Assembly: GCF_004000945.1 (NCBI RefSeq) | Contig: NZ_BIMF01000001.1 | Span: forward strand, 62,001 to 126,000 | From: Paenibacillus lautus NBRC 15380 | GTDB lineage: Bacteria; Bacillota; Bacilli; Paenibacillales; Paenibacillaceae | Direction of reading: 5' to 3' | DNA: 64,000 nucleotides | Part shown: in pieces, positions 7,250-16,431 of the stretch | Numbering within the stretch: the first letter of the stretch is position 1 | Layout of the letters: every line of letters begins with the position of its first letter | The notes under the pieces: generated by a model | Database searches by the model: none | What the model was told of the DNA's origin: nothing | The model's input: only the letters and a program-made list of their open reading frames with translations | Translations under genes and position numbers: made by a program

Positions 7250-9094
7250 ATGTGCGGAATAACCGGTTTTATACAATGGAGCGGCGACTTGACGCAGGAT
7301 TCGCAGCTGCTGGTAAAAATGACAGAAAGTTTGGCTCACCGCGGACCTGACGGATCCGGCACCTGGATTTCCAACCCGTGCGCATTCGGTCACCGAAGAC
7401 TCAGCGTGATCGACCCCGAAAATGGCGCTCAGCCGATGATCATTCATCAGGAAGAGGAAGTCTATGCCATTGTATATAACGGGGAATTATATAATGCTGC
7501 GGAGCTTAAAGACGAATTGGTACGACGCGGTCATCGTTTCAATACCAAATGCGACACGGAAGTTTTGTTAGTCTCCTATATCGAATGGGGCCCCGATTGT
7601 TTGGAACGCCTCAATGGAATATTTGCATTCGCGATTTGGGACAGCGTGCGGGAACAGGTATTTTTGGCTCGGGACCGGGTGGGGGTAAAACCCCTGTTCT
7701 ACAGCTACATTGACGGAACGCTTGTATTCGGATCGGAACCGAAAGCACTGCTTCAGCATCCGAAAGTGGAGCCTGTGGTCGGGGCCGAGGGGCTTGCGGA
7801 AGTGTTTATTATCGGCCCTGCGCGAACTCCGGGACACGGTGTCTATAAGGATATCGCAGAGCTTCGTCCTGGTATGGCCATGATCTTTAACCGGGAAGGA
7901 TTGCGCAAGTATACCTACTGGAAACTGGAAAGCAAGCCCCATGAGGATGATGCGGATCAGACGGCAAGCTTCTTGGGCGATCTTCTGCGCGACACCGTTG
8001 AACGTCAGCTGGTATCCGATGTACCGGTCTGCTCCCTGTTATCCGGCGGGCTTGATTCCAGCGCGCTTTCCTCGCTTGCCGTCGATTACTACAAACGGAC
8101 GGGCCAAGGACAAGTGCACACCTACTCCGTCGATTATGTGGACAACAACAAACATTTTAAATCCCATTCCTTCCAGCCGGGTGCGGATGCGCCATGGATA
8201 AAACGGATGCACGAGGAGCTGGGCACGAACCACCATTGGATCGAATTCGACACGCCCGAACTGGTCGAAGCGCTGGATGTCTCTACGCAGAAGCGGGACC
8301 TCCCGGGAATGGCTGACGTTGACGCTTCCTTGCTCCTCTTCTGCCGTGAGATTAAAAAAGGCGCGACCGTCGCCATATCCGGTGAAGCCGCTGATGAAAT
8401 ATTCGGCGGTTACCCTTGGTTTCACCGGGAAGAAATGCTGAATTCCGGTACTTTCCCCTGGTCTGTCGCCCCGGATATGAGAGCCGGACTGCTGTCTGCC
8501 GAGATTCGGGACTGGATCAAGCCGCTGGAATACCTCGGAGACCGCTATGCCGATGCGGTAGCCGAGGTGCCGAAGCTGGACGGGGAGACCGGGCAGCAGG
8601 CCAAAATGCGGGTCATGTCCTATCTTAATATCACCCGCTTCATGCCAACGCTCCTCGATCGCAAGGACCGGATGAGCATGGGTGTTGGACTGGAGGTCCG
8701 CGTACCTTATACCGATCATCGCCTGATCGACTATGTGTGGAATATTCCTTGGAGCATCAAAACGAGAGGCGACCGTGAAAAAGGCATTCTCCGCAAAGCT
8801 CTTGAAGGTGTGCTTCCGGAAGATGTCCTGTACCGCAAAAAAAGCCCGTATCCAAAAACTCACAATCCGAACTATCTCGCAGCCGTCAAAGCGCAGGTGC
8901 TGTCCATTCTGGACGATCCTTCTTCGCCGCTGCTTCCGCTCATCGATACGGCACGGATCCGGGAGCTGGCTTCTTCGCCGGATGCTTCCTCCAATCTCCC
9001 TTGGTTCGGTCAATTGATGTCCGGTCCGCAGCTGTTTGCCTACCTGGCCCAGGTTCATTTTTGGCTCAAAGAGTATAACGTATCCATACGTTAA
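7250..9094 (+). CDS. asnB: Glutamine-hydrolysing asparagine synthetase
   Basis: Cytoplasmic class II amidotransferase converting Asp + Gln + ATP to Asn + Glu + AMP + PPi. The N-terminal Ntn-glutaminase domain (about 1-210) starts MCGITGF; Cys2 becomes the N-terminal nucleophile after Met removal. HRGPDGSG and the GELYN motif follow. The C-terminal synthetase domain holds the PP-loop SGGLDSSALSS (about residue 264 on). At 614 residues it matches the B. subtilis AsnO (YisO) length, and AsnO functions in sporulation, so a sporulation role is possible but unproven. It is a single gene with its own terminator. Confidence 0.92.
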   Translation: MCGITGFIQWSGDLTQDSQLLVKMTESLAHRGPDGSGTWISNPCAFGHRRLSVIDPENGAQPMIIHQEEEVYAIVYNGELYNAAELKDELVRRGHRFNTKCDTEVLLVSYIEWGPDCLERLNGIFAFAIWDSVREQVFLARDRVGVKPLFYSYIDGTLVFGSEPKALLQHPKVEPVVGAEGLAEVFIIGPARTPGHGVYKDIAELRPGMAMIFNREGLRKYTYWKLESKPHEDDADQTASFLGDLLRDTVERQLVSDVPVCSLLSGGLDSSALSSLAVDYYKRTGQGQVHTYSVDYVDNNKHFKSHSFQPGADAPWIKRMHEELGTNHHWIEFDTPELVEALDVSTQKRDLPGMADVDASLLLFCREIKKGATVAISGEAADEIFGGYPWFHREEMLNSGTFPWSVAPDMRAGLLSAEIRDWIKPLEYLGDRYADAVAEVPKLDGETGQQAKMRVMSYLNITRFMPTLLDRKDRMSMGVGLEVRVPYTDHRLIDYVWNIPWSIKTRGDREKGILRKALEGVLPEDVLYRKKSPYPKTHNPNYLAAVKAQVLSILDDPSSPLLPLIDTARIRELASSPDASSNLPWFGQLMSGPQLFAYLAQVHFWLKEYNVSIR

Positions 9095-9120
9095 GTCCTT
9101 ATTGTTTACGAAAAATCAAA

Positions 9121-9158
9121 GAAACCATACCAGCAGTAGGCCGGTATGGTTTCTTTTT
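9121..9158. terminator. Bidirectional terminator
   Basis: An 11-bp stem GAAACCATACC / GGTATGGTTTC lies between convergent asnB and rdgB, with T tracts on both strands. Confidence 0.85.
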
Positions 9159-9175
9159 ATAGCATCCCTATTCGG

Positions 9176-9805
9176 TTATCGCGCCTGCAAGTCCGCTACA
9201 AGCTTGCGCAGTGCATTTCCCCGATGGCTGATCTCCTGCTTTTCCTCCATGGAAAGCTCGGCCATCGTCTTCTCATGGCTTGGCAGGTAGAACAGCGGGT
9301 CATAGCCAAAACCACCCTTTCCGGACGGATCCGACGTAATCCAGCCTTCAACGCTCCCCTCGGCCTCGAGCTTTTCTCCGGAGACCGGATCATACAGCAC
9401 CAGCACACAGACAAATCGGGCCGGACTTAACAAAGGCTGCTCCGTATCCTCACCGAGCCTTAATTGTTCCAGTTCACCGAGCAGCTTCTCGTTATTGTCC
9501 TCGTCCGCGCCGTGCTCGCCGGCATACCTGGCAGAATAAACGCCGGGCGCGCCATTCAGCGCATCCACGCATAATCCGGAATCATCAGCCAGGACAGGCA
9601 ATCCCAGTGCGTCGCCAACCGCCTTGGCTTTTTTAAATGCATTAGCTGCAAACGTTGCTCCATCCTCAACGACATCCGGCAGATCAGGGTAATCGTACAT
9701 GCTCTTGACCTCCGTACCGAAAGCAGCAAAGGCATGCGCAAATTCCTTGACTTTCCCTTGATTGCGGGTAGCTACAATTAGCGTGTCTCCAAGTGTCAAT
9801 GTCAT
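9176..9805 (-). CDS. rdgB: XTP/dITP diphosphatase (HAM1/RdgB family)
   Basis: House-cleaning pyrophosphatase that hydrolyses non-canonical purine nucleotides (dITP, XTP, dHAPTP) to monophosphates, keeping them out of DNA and RNA. Family motifs are intact: ATRNQGKVKEF near the N-terminus, DDSGLCVDALNG with metal-binding Asp, PGVYSARYAG, FGYDPLF and the SHRGNALRKL tail. ATG at 9805 is preferred: GGAG lies 9 nt upstream and it sits 4 nt after the rph stop. An upstream ATG (9829) would overlap rph. It is the last gene of gerM-rph-rdgB, the order known from B. subtilis. Confidence 0.92.
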   Translation of the reverse strand: MTLTLGDTLIVATRNQGKVKEFAHAFAAFGTEVKSMYDYPDLPDVVEDGATFAANAFKKAKAVGDALGLPVLADDSGLCVDALNGAPGVYSARYAGEHGADEDNNEKLLGELEQLRLGEDTEQPLLSPARFVCVLVLYDPVSGEKLEAEGSVEGWITSDPSGKGGFGYDPLFYLPSHEKTMAELSMEEKQEISHRGNALRKLVADLQAR

Positions 9806-9809
9806 GGGA

Positions 9810-10568
9810 CTATACTCCAGTACCCGCATTCACGGAACCGATTTTAGCTGCGATTGGGCCAAGTGCCTCCTGCTGACGCTCAATGAGCTCGCGGATTCCC
9901 TGTTCACCAAGCTCCAGGATCTGATCCAGCTCTTCACGAGAAAACGGGCTCTCTTCGCCAGTTCCCTGGACCTCAACGAAGTTGCCGCTTCCGGTCATGA
10001 CCAGATTCATGTCCACCTTCGCTTTGGAATCCTCTTCATAGTTCAGATCCAGCAGCGCCTGTCCGCCTGCAATGCCCACGCTAATGGAGGCCAGGTAGTC
10101 CGTAATCGGAAATACCGCCAGTTTATGTTGTTCTGCAATTTTATTTACCGCTATGGCTAAAGCTACAAATGCTCCTGTAATGGAGGTGGTCCGCGTTCCG
10201 CCATCCGCCTGGATTACATCGCAGTCCAGCGTAATTGTCCGCTCGCCAAGAGCATGCAGATTCACAACAGACCTAAGCGCTCTGCCGATCAGCCGCTGAA
10301 TTTCCATCGTCCGGCCACTGAGTTTACCGCGATTGGCTTCCCGTTGGTTGCGGGATTGTGTTGCGCGCGGCAGCATGGAGTACTCAGCCGTCACCCAGCC
10401 CTTTCCTTGTCCTTTCAGAAACGGGGGAACCTTCTCATCCACGGTCGCCGTAATCAGCACCTTGGTGTCTCCCATCTCGATGTACACGGAGCCTTCCGCA
10501 TATTTATTCACATGGGTCGATAAATTCATCGGTCGAAGCTCATCGCTCTTACGTCCGTTAGATCTCAT
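9810..10568 (-). CDS. rph: Ribonuclease PH
   Basis: Phosphorolytic 3'-5' exoribonuclease that trims tRNA 3' ends, forming a hexameric ring in the cytoplasm. The 252-residue RNase PH fold is clear: [12 protein letters not shown] start, phosphate-site region [14 protein letters not shown], the RNA-binding [20 protein letters not shown] stretch, [16 protein letters not shown], and [23 protein letters not shown] precedes ATG at 10568. It is coupled to rdgB downstream, with gerM 112 bp upstream. Confidence 0.95.
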   Translation of the reverse strand: MRSNGRKSDELRPMNLSTHVNKYAEGSVYIEMGDTKVLITATVDEKVPPFLKGQGKGWVTAEYSMLPRATQSRNQREANRGKLSGRTMEIQRLIGRALRSVVNLHALGERTITLDCDVIQADGGTRTTSITGAFVALAIAVNKIAEQHKLAVFPITDYLASISVGIAGGQALLDLNYEEDSKAKVDMNLVMTGSGNFVEVQGTGEESPFSREELDQILELGEQGIRELIERQQEALGPIAAKIGSVNAGTGV

Positions 10569-10680
10569 GTTTTCTGCCTCCTACTTCTTATCGCAATCCT
10601 GATTAGCATTCCCTATTCTACCAAAGTGCAGGCACAAAAGCACCTTTTCCGGCGCATATTTCAAAGATAGCGGTGAAGCG

Positions 10681-11739
10681 TCAAATCGAAATTTCGTTAA
10701 TGTACTCCGGACGGCTGACAGCCTCGCTATAATTGCGGCTATCCGTTCCAACCACCTCAGCGAGATCGTTCATCCGAATTTTGACCTTCGCATCATCCGA
10801 ATTCTCGGCTACGGTTAACACGACGGCCTGCAGCAGTTCGGTTGGAACCTGCTCTCCCTGCTCAAACATGCTGTCCTGAAGCGATACGGTGACAGCGCCG
10901 TCCTCTCCTTTTTCGACCGATGCAACGGTGGTATCGTCCGGGATGACCTCGACAAGCCCATCCCCGTACTGCGGTCCCCGGATCAGCTCGTTCAAGGCAG
11001 CCTTAACCGCATCCTGTCCGGTTGGAACAAGTCTTGTAACAGGTACATAATACTGAATGCCCTCAGGCGTCACTGATGAGAAATAGACGGTGACCGGCGA
11101 AGAGGAAGTGTACAATGCGTCATCCGCCTTTTGAAGGTTGATCCCCATCGCACGTGAAAGCGGACGGTCCAGCGGCGTGTGATTGACCGGCATTTCGGTC
11201 AGTTTGACTCCGTCCACCCATACCTGCATCGACTCAATGCCCTCGTGTCCCGTCAGCGTCCACGTCAACGCCTCCAAGATTCTTCGTTCATTTGCCGCTT
11301 GATACTCCGTAAAGGATTTATTGAATTCAACGACGGCCAATTTGCTCTCCGGATCGACCGTCACATTATGGATCTGCGTACCGGCAGGCAATACCGCCTG
11401 GAATCCCTGTGGAACATAGCCGGCATAGCGACCTCCGTTTACCAGCACTTCAAGAGATTCTTTCACGGCGCTTGCACCTTCTACCTTCGGAATACCTAAG
11501 GTTACAGGTGCCAGCATTCCCCGCGCATCCGAAAGATAAACCGTTGTCTGCGTGCCAATGTCTCCTTGTGCCGCTGTGGATCCGGCCGTGTTCAGCATCT
11601 GCTTCTCCACTTGTGCAGGCGGCGGGTCAATCGCCTCCGATTGCTTCCCGGAAAACACGCCGCAGCCGGACAACACGATCGGAACAGCAAGCAGCCCGGC
11701 GGCGGAAAGCCTGCGAAGATTACGTTTACTACGTTTCAT
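10681..11739 (-). CDS. gerM: GerM-domain lipoprotein (spore germination/sporulation)
   Basis: 352-residue lipoprotein. A signal peptide with lipobox LSGC anchors it to the membrane from about Cys26. Two tandem GerM modules follow, at roughly residues 60-195 and 200-340; each has the pattern TVYLSDARG or VYFSSVTPEG, then a KEALNELIRGP-type helix, then TVxDxx(L/V)AVVEF-type strands. In B. subtilis, GerM localises to the septum and stabilises the SpoIIIAH-SpoIIQ channel during engulfment and is needed for normal sporulation and germination. Gene order gerM-rph-rdgB supports orthology. SD GGGAGG lies before ATG at 11739. Confidence 0.9.
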   Translation of the reverse strand: MKRSKRNLRRLSAAGLLAVPIVLSGCGVFSGKQSEAIDPPPAQVEKQMLNTAGSTAAQGDIGTQTTVYLSDARGMLAPVTLGIPKVEGASAVKESLEVLVNGGRYAGYVPQGFQAVLPAGTQIHNVTVDPESKLAVVEFNKSFTEYQAANERRILEALTWTLTGHEGIESMQVWVDGVKLTEMPVNHTPLDRPLSRAMGINLQKADDALYTSSSPVTVYFSSVTPEGIQYYVPVTRLVPTGQDAVKAALNELIRGPQYGDGLVEVIPDDTTVASVEKGEDGAVTVSLQDSMFEQGEQVPTELLQAVVLTVAENSDDAKVKIRMNDLAEVVGTDSRNYSEAVSRPEYINEISI

Positions 11740-11906
11740 GTATTGTTCCTCCCTAACATTTTTTTGTACAGGTTGTACTCCTATGTATACGAGCCCTTTC
11801 CAAAAAAATAACTCTCAGTTTTGCCCTTTCTGGACAAAGGGGGGGTGAAAAAAGTACAATCGTCGTAAGCATCTTCATCAACCACGAAAATGAGGTGAGT
11901 TCCATC

Positions 11907-12470
11907 ATGGCAGAAAACGATTTAAACATTCCATACAGTCTGAACAGCAAAAAGGTAGCGGAAGCGACACGGAACCTGCTGCATCAGCGTGGAATCAAGC
12001 TGGAGGAAATCGCAGAACTGGTGATGATCCTTCAGAATAAATACTACCCGAATTTGACCATGGGTGAGTGTATGGAGAACGTGGATGCCGTACTCAGCAA
12101 ACGCGAAGTCCAAAACGCGGTGTTAACCGGAATTCAATTAGATATTTTGGCGGAGGAAGGCAATCTCATATCCCCGCTTCAAGAAATGCTGGCCAATGAC
12201 GAAGGGTTATACGGTGTGGATGAAGTGCTGGCATTTTCCATCGTTAACGTCTATGGAAGCATCGGCTTCACCAACTACGGGTATATCGATAAGCTCAAGC
12301 CCGGCATTCTTGAGCAGTTGAATGATAAATCAAGCGGTCGTGTACATACCTTCCTCGACGATATCGTCGGCGCAGTTGCCGCGGCCGCCAGCAGCCGGAT
12401 CGCCCATCGCAAGCAAGCGGAGCGGGAGATCGAGCTGTTCGGCACAACCGAAGAGCTTCCAAAAGAATAA
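11907..12470 (+). CDS. pgpA: Phosphatidylglycerophosphatase A-like protein
   Basis: 187-residue protein of the PgpA/YutG family, which removes phosphate from phosphatidylglycerol phosphate or a related lipid head group. Visible family signatures include the helical N-terminus (KKVAEATRNLLHQRG, ELVMILQNKYYPNL), YGVDEVLAFSIVNVYGSIGFTNYG and the LDDIVGAVAAAASSR helix. ATG at 11907 is preferred over an upstream GTG because GAGGTGAG precedes it. Unlike E. coli PgpA it lacks strong transmembrane helices, as the soluble Bacillus YutG type does, so activity on PGP is inferred. It is divergent from gerM and ends at a strong terminator. Confidence 0.75.
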   Translation: MAENDLNIPYSLNSKKVAEATRNLLHQRGIKLEEIAELVMILQNKYYPNLTMGECMENVDAVLSKREVQNAVLTGIQLDILAEEGNLISPLQEMLANDEGLYGVDEVLAFSIVNVYGSIGFTNYGYIDKLKPGILEQLNDKSSGRVHTFLDDIVGAVAAAASSRIAHRKQAEREIELFGTTEELPKE

Positions 12471-12477
12471 ACGACTT

Positions 12478-12518
12478 AAAAAGGAGATTCGCGCAGAATG
12501 CGAATCTCCTTTTTGCCT
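12478..12518 (+). terminator. Terminator of pgpA
   Basis: A 15-bp perfect stem AAAAAGGAGATTCGC / GCGAATCTCCTTTTT with a 7-nt loop begins a few bases after the pgpA stop codon. Confidence 0.9.
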
Positions 12519-12776
12519 GCCTATCAGAAGGAAGGAACTCACCCAAACCTATTCCAAGCCGAACTGGGTGATTTCAAAGAATCATAGACGATTGCAGTTA
12601 GAAAGCATCCATCTTTACGGGCCGGAATGATGAGTTTCTTCTATAATAAGAAGGCTCCTCTCACCTATGAAAAAACGGGCTGTCCATTCACGTAAATCGG
12701 TAAATCTATCTAGTCATTTTTGCAAGCATCCATCATATGCTATGATGAAGAACATTCCAATAGAGCACCTATGGAA

Positions 12777-12809
12777 ACCCCGCCAAACCTATGGCGGGGT
12801 TCTTTTTTT
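12777..12809 (+). terminator. Orphan plus-strand terminator
   Basis: ACCCCGCC / GGCGGGGT stem followed by TTCTTTTTTT on the plus strand. No plus-strand gene precedes it after the pgpA terminator, so it may end a small RNA, or insulate glgP from plus-strand transcription. Confidence 0.7.
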
Positions 12810-12830
12810 AGAGTTTGTAATAGAGATAGA

Positions 12831-15275
12831 TTACCTGTTCACACCAATCTTAACAGGAGAAACATTCCAGATGTCGGATGCATAACGGTGAATCGTGTTA
12901 TCGCTGGAGAAATGTCCCGCGTGCGCCATATTCATAATCGATTTCTCGGCCCAGGCTCCGGTATTCAAATAAGCACGATCGATCTCCGACTGGGTTTCCA
13001 CATAACTGGAAAAGTCCGCCAATACAAAAAACTCATCGTTATGATCCAGCAGGGACTGGAGAATCTGGCCAAACTCCAACTCGTGACAGCAGAACGGTCC
13101 TGATGATATTAACTGATTCAGCACGCGGGCGATTCTGGGATCCTGCTCATACCGCTCCCTGGATACATAAGCTCCCGTCCTGTAATACTCGAGCACTTCC
13201 TCCAGCTTCAAACCGAACAGGAACATATTCTCATTGCCGAGCAGCTCGAACATCTCTACGTTAGCCCCATCCAGCGTGCCGATAGTCAACGCGCCGTTCA
13301 TCATGAACTTCATGTTTCCCGTGCCGGATGCCTCCTTGCCAGCCGTGGAAATCTGCTCGCTCACATCGGCTGCGGGAATAATCTTCTCCGCCAGAGACAC
13401 CGAGTAATTTTCCAGGAACAGCACCTGGAGTTTGTCATTGACCTGCGGATCCTTATTCACGACTTCGGCAACGACATTAATGAGTTTGATGATGCTTTTT
13501 GCCAGATAGTAACCCGGCGCTGCCTTCGCCCCAAAAATGACGGTACGGGGAACGCGATCCGCGCTTGGCTGATCCTTAATCTCGTTATACACATGCATCA
13601 CTCGTAAAATATTCAGCAATTGCCGCTTGTAACCGTGCAGCCGCTTCACGTGGACATCGAATATGGAATCGGGATTGATCACGATTCCTTGCTTATTCGC
13701 AATGTATTCGGCAAGCCGTTCTTTATTGTTCCGTTTGATCCGCTGAATCCCCTGCTGAAAGGCGGGGTCGGTCTTGAGTGACTGGAGCTGGATCAATTGA
13801 TGAGGATCCGTGATCCATGAAGTGCCGATACCATCGCTGATGAATTGACTTAAGCCGGGGTTGCTGTGCATCAGCCAGCGCCGGTGGGTAATCCCGTTGG
13901 TTTTATTGCTGAATCGCTCAGGATACATCTCATAATGCAGTTTCATGACCTGGGTCTTTAGCAGCTCCGTATGCAGTGCCGCGACGCCATTCACGTGATA
14001 ACTTCCCACAATCGCCAGATTGGCCATTCGAATCTGGTCACTCTCAATGATGGCGAGCTGAGATATCCGCTCATGGTCGCCTGGATAACGCTCCAGCAGC
14101 ATCCCGCAAAATCGTTTATTGATCTCTTCAATCATCATATAGATACGCGGCAGCAGCTCCCTGACCATGCCGGCAGGCCATTTTTCCAGTGCTTCGCTAA
14201 GCAGGGTATGGTTCGTGTAGGATACAGTCCGGCTTGTGATGTCCCAAGCCTCATCCCAACCGAGACCCTTCTCGTCAATCAGAATCCGCATGAGCTCCGG
14301 AATCACCAGCGTCGGATGCGTATCATTGATATGGATGGCGACATGCTCGGGAAGCTCATGATAGGTCCGGCCCTGCTTGTCGAACGTTCTGAGAATGCTC
14401 TGAACGCCTGCGGAACAGAGGAAGTACTGCTGCTTCAGTCGAAGGAGCTTGCCTTCGTATGCCGAATCATCCGGGTACAAAAATTCCGATATCGATTCGA
14501 CCGAACGGTTATATTCCAAAAATTTATAATAACTGTTGTGATGATTGGCCGAACGGATTCTGGATATATCCGAAGCGGACTCGGCGCTCCACAGCCGCAG
14601 CGTGTTAACTTGACCCTCACCGTACCCGATCACCGGAACGTCGTAGGGTACGGCCAGAACCCGCTCATAATCCATCGTGTGAAACACGGTCCGCCCCTCC
14701 TGCACATCCACCTCCACGCGGCCCCAGAAGCGCACTTCCACCGCCTTGTCAGCCCGCCGTTCTTCCCAGACGTTGCCCCGCTGGAGCCAGTTGTCCGGCA
14801 GCTCGACTTGATGGCCGTCAATAATCTTCTGTTCAAACAATCCGTACTTATACCGGATTCCGCATCCATGGCCTGCATAGCTAAGCGATGCCAACGAATC
14901 GAGAAAACATGCCGCAAGGCGTCCGAGTCCCCCGTTACCGAGGCCCGCATCCGGTTCCTGCTCCTCAATCTCTTCCAAATTCCATCCCAGGTCCAGGAGG
15001 CCGCTGCGGACCATATCCAGCACACCCAGGTTCAGCAGATTGTTCCCCATCAGCCGGCCGATCAAAAATTCGAGCGAGAAATAATACACCTGCTTCTGCC
15101 CTGTATCCCGGTAAGTCCGGTTGGCAGCAGCCCATTCCCGTCCGACATATTCCCGGATCATGCCCCCGAGTATTTTGTACACATCCTCTGCTGTTGCTTC
15201 CTCAAGTCCCTTCCCCAAACGACTCACCAATTGTTCCGTAAAGACCTGCTTGAATGTTTCCTTGTTGTTAAACAA
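12831..15275 (-). CDS. glgP: Glycogen phosphorylase
   Basis: Cytoplasmic PLP enzyme that releases glucose-1-phosphate from glycogen ends (GT35 family). At 814 residues it is full length. The pyridoxal-phosphate lysine lies in EASGTGNMKFMMNGAL at about residues 649-664, followed by GTLDGANVEM. Other hallmarks are DAGLGNGGLGRLAACFLDS near residue 108, NDTHPTLVIPELMR and HVKRLHGYKRQLLN. TTG at 15275 is the start, with AGGAGG 9 nt upstream. It is the last gene of glgC-glgD-glgP, 38 bp after glgD. Confidence 0.95.
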   Translation of the reverse strand: MFNNKETFKQVFTEQLVSRLGKGLEEATAEDVYKILGGMIREYVGREWAAANRTYRDTGQKQVYYFSLEFLIGRLMGNNLLNLGVLDMVRSGLLDLGWNLEEIEEQEPDAGLGNGGLGRLAACFLDSLASLSYAGHGCGIRYKYGLFEQKIIDGHQVELPDNWLQRGNVWEERRADKAVEVRFWGRVEVDVQEGRTVFHTMDYERVLAVPYDVPVIGYGEGQVNTLRLWSAESASDISRIRSANHHNSYYKFLEYNRSVESISEFLYPDDSAYEGKLLRLKQQYFLCSAGVQSILRTFDKQGRTYHELPEHVAIHINDTHPTLVIPELMRILIDEKGLGWDEAWDITSRTVSYTNHTLLSEALEKWPAGMVRELLPRIYMMIEEINKRFCGMLLERYPGDHERISQLAIIESDQIRMANLAIVGSYHVNGVAALHTELLKTQVMKLHYEMYPERFSNKTNGITHRRWLMHSNPGLSQFISDGIGTSWITDPHQLIQLQSLKTDPAFQQGIQRIKRNNKERLAEYIANKQGIVINPDSIFDVHVKRLHGYKRQLLNILRVMHVYNEIKDQPSADRVPRTVIFGAKAAPGYYLAKSIIKLINVVAEVVNKDPQVNDKLQVLFLENYSVSLAEKIIPAADVSEQISTAGKEASGTGNMKFMMNGALTIGTLDGANVEMFELLGNENMFLFGLKLEEVLEYYRTGAYVSRERYEQDPRIARVLNQLISSGPFCCHELEFGQILQSLLDHNDEFFVLADFSSYVETQSEIDRAYLNTGAWAEKSIMNMAHAGHFSSDNTIHRYASDIWNVSPVKIGVNR

Positions 15276-15313
15276 AAGAAAGTTCCTCCTGACGGATACC
15301 TTTTATTTTGTGA

Positions 15314-16417
15314 TTAAATCGAGATGTCCTTGGCAATGACAAAAGGTTTGCGAAAATCCCCTTGAAGTTTATGATCCCGCGAAATGATCACATCTTTATC
15401 GAGTATGACGTTCTCCAGCCTCACGTTCTCGCCAATGACGCATTTTTGCATGATGATGGAGTTATGGATGCTTGCCCCTTGTTTTACCTGTACTCCTCGA
15501 AACAGAATACTGTTCTTTACTTCCCCGTCAATCTGGCAGCCGTTGGCTACCAGTGCGTTGCTCACATCGGCCGAATTTAAATATTTGGCGGGAACCTCGT
15601 ACTTGATCTTGGTATGAACCGCCTGCTTGCGGAACAGGCTGTCGTAAGTCTTCGGGTTCAGCAGATTCATGCTGGTACGGTAATAGCTTTCAAGCGAGTT
15701 GATCACCGCATGATACCCAAGGTATTCATATCCCGCAATGTTCAGCTTGTGCCGGTTACGCATGATCGCGTCCCGGAAGAAATGGTTGCCCCCATGGGCG
15801 ATGCAATGATCGGCCATCTCGAGAAACCGCGCTTTCTCCATCACGAACATCTCCATATATACCGCATCATGCTTGTGTTCATAATGAATATCCGTGACCA
15901 TACCGTCCTCATCGATATCCAGGCGGGTGCAGGAACGGTGCTCTTCCCGTGGTTCATTCACTCTTGTATAAACAAGCGTCACGTCGGCCCCCTGTTCCAG
16001 ATGGTACTCGTACACTTCATTCAAATCGACCGTGCTGATATGCTGACTGCCGGAATGAACGATATATTTCGCAGCCCCCCGCTCAAAAAAACCCGGATTG
16101 TTATAAATATGTCGCAGTTCCCCGGCAGACACATCCGTTTCATCATTCCAATCCGGCGGAAGTATGAACAGGCCGCCCCGCTTACGATGCATATCCCACG
16201 GCCGACCTTCACCCAGATGATCCATCAGGGACCGGTATTTCCGGCGAACGAACAGTGCGATATCCTGAATGCCCGCATGCATCATATTGGACATCACAAA
16301 ATCGATCAGGCGGTACCTTCCCGCAAATGGCACAGCGGCACCGCACCGGTAATACGTCAATTCACTCAGCACATCCCGTTCATGCTCCAAATTAATAATT
16401 CCCATGAGTTCTCTCAT
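15314..16417 (-). CDS. glgD: Glucose-1-phosphate adenylyltransferase subunit GlgD
   Basis: Regulatory-type subunit of the firmicute ADP-glucose pyrophosphorylase heteromer. It has the nucleotidyltransferase fold and left-handed β-helix C-terminus (LVANGCQIDGEVKNSILFRG, hexapeptide repeats) but lacks the catalytic N-terminal GGxGxRL loop; it starts MRELMGIINLEHERD instead. In firmicute systems GlgD alone is weakly active or inactive and boosts GlgC. 367 residues is the usual length. Start ATG 16417 lies 14 bp after the glgC stop; an internal ATG 12 nt later is an alternative. Confidence 0.92.
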   Translation of the reverse strand: MRELMGIINLEHERDVLSELTYYRCGAAVPFAGRYRLIDFVMSNMMHAGIQDIALFVRRKYRSLMDHLGEGRPWDMHRKRGGLFILPPDWNDETDVSAGELRHIYNNPGFFERGAAKYIVHSGSQHISTVDLNEVYEYHLEQGADVTLVYTRVNEPREEHRSCTRLDIDEDGMVTDIHYEHKHDAVYMEMFVMEKARFLEMADHCIAHGGNHFFRDAIMRNRHKLNIAGYEYLGYHAVINSLESYYRTSMNLLNPKTYDSLFRKQAVHTKIKYEVPAKYLNSADVSNALVANGCQIDGEVKNSILFRGVQVKQGASIHNSIIMQKCVIGENVRLENVILDKDVIISRDHKLQGDFRKPFVIAKDISI

Positions 16418-16431
16418 CTGCGAATCCCGTC

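Larger units (their letters stand above)
12471..12830. other. Intergenic region with an orphan terminator
   Basis: About 360 bp between pgpA and glgP. Besides the two terminators listed separately it has no convincing ORF. A possible promoter lies just upstream of the second terminator: TTTGCA around 12719-12724 and TATGAT near 12740. It would give a transcript of only about 60 nt ending at 12809. Confidence 0.4.

Noticed and set aside
8039..9058. Long minus-strand open frame within asnB
   Set aside because: Antisense shadow of a conserved gene, Arg/His-rich translation and no SD.
12667..12885. Short plus-strand frame before glgP end
   Set aside because: No SD, runs through a terminator and into the end of glgP.
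13971..15317. Long plus-strand open frame opposite glgP (448 codons)
   Set aside because: Antisense to a full-length, highly conserved gene; composition reflects the mirror of codon bias; no SD or family resemblance.
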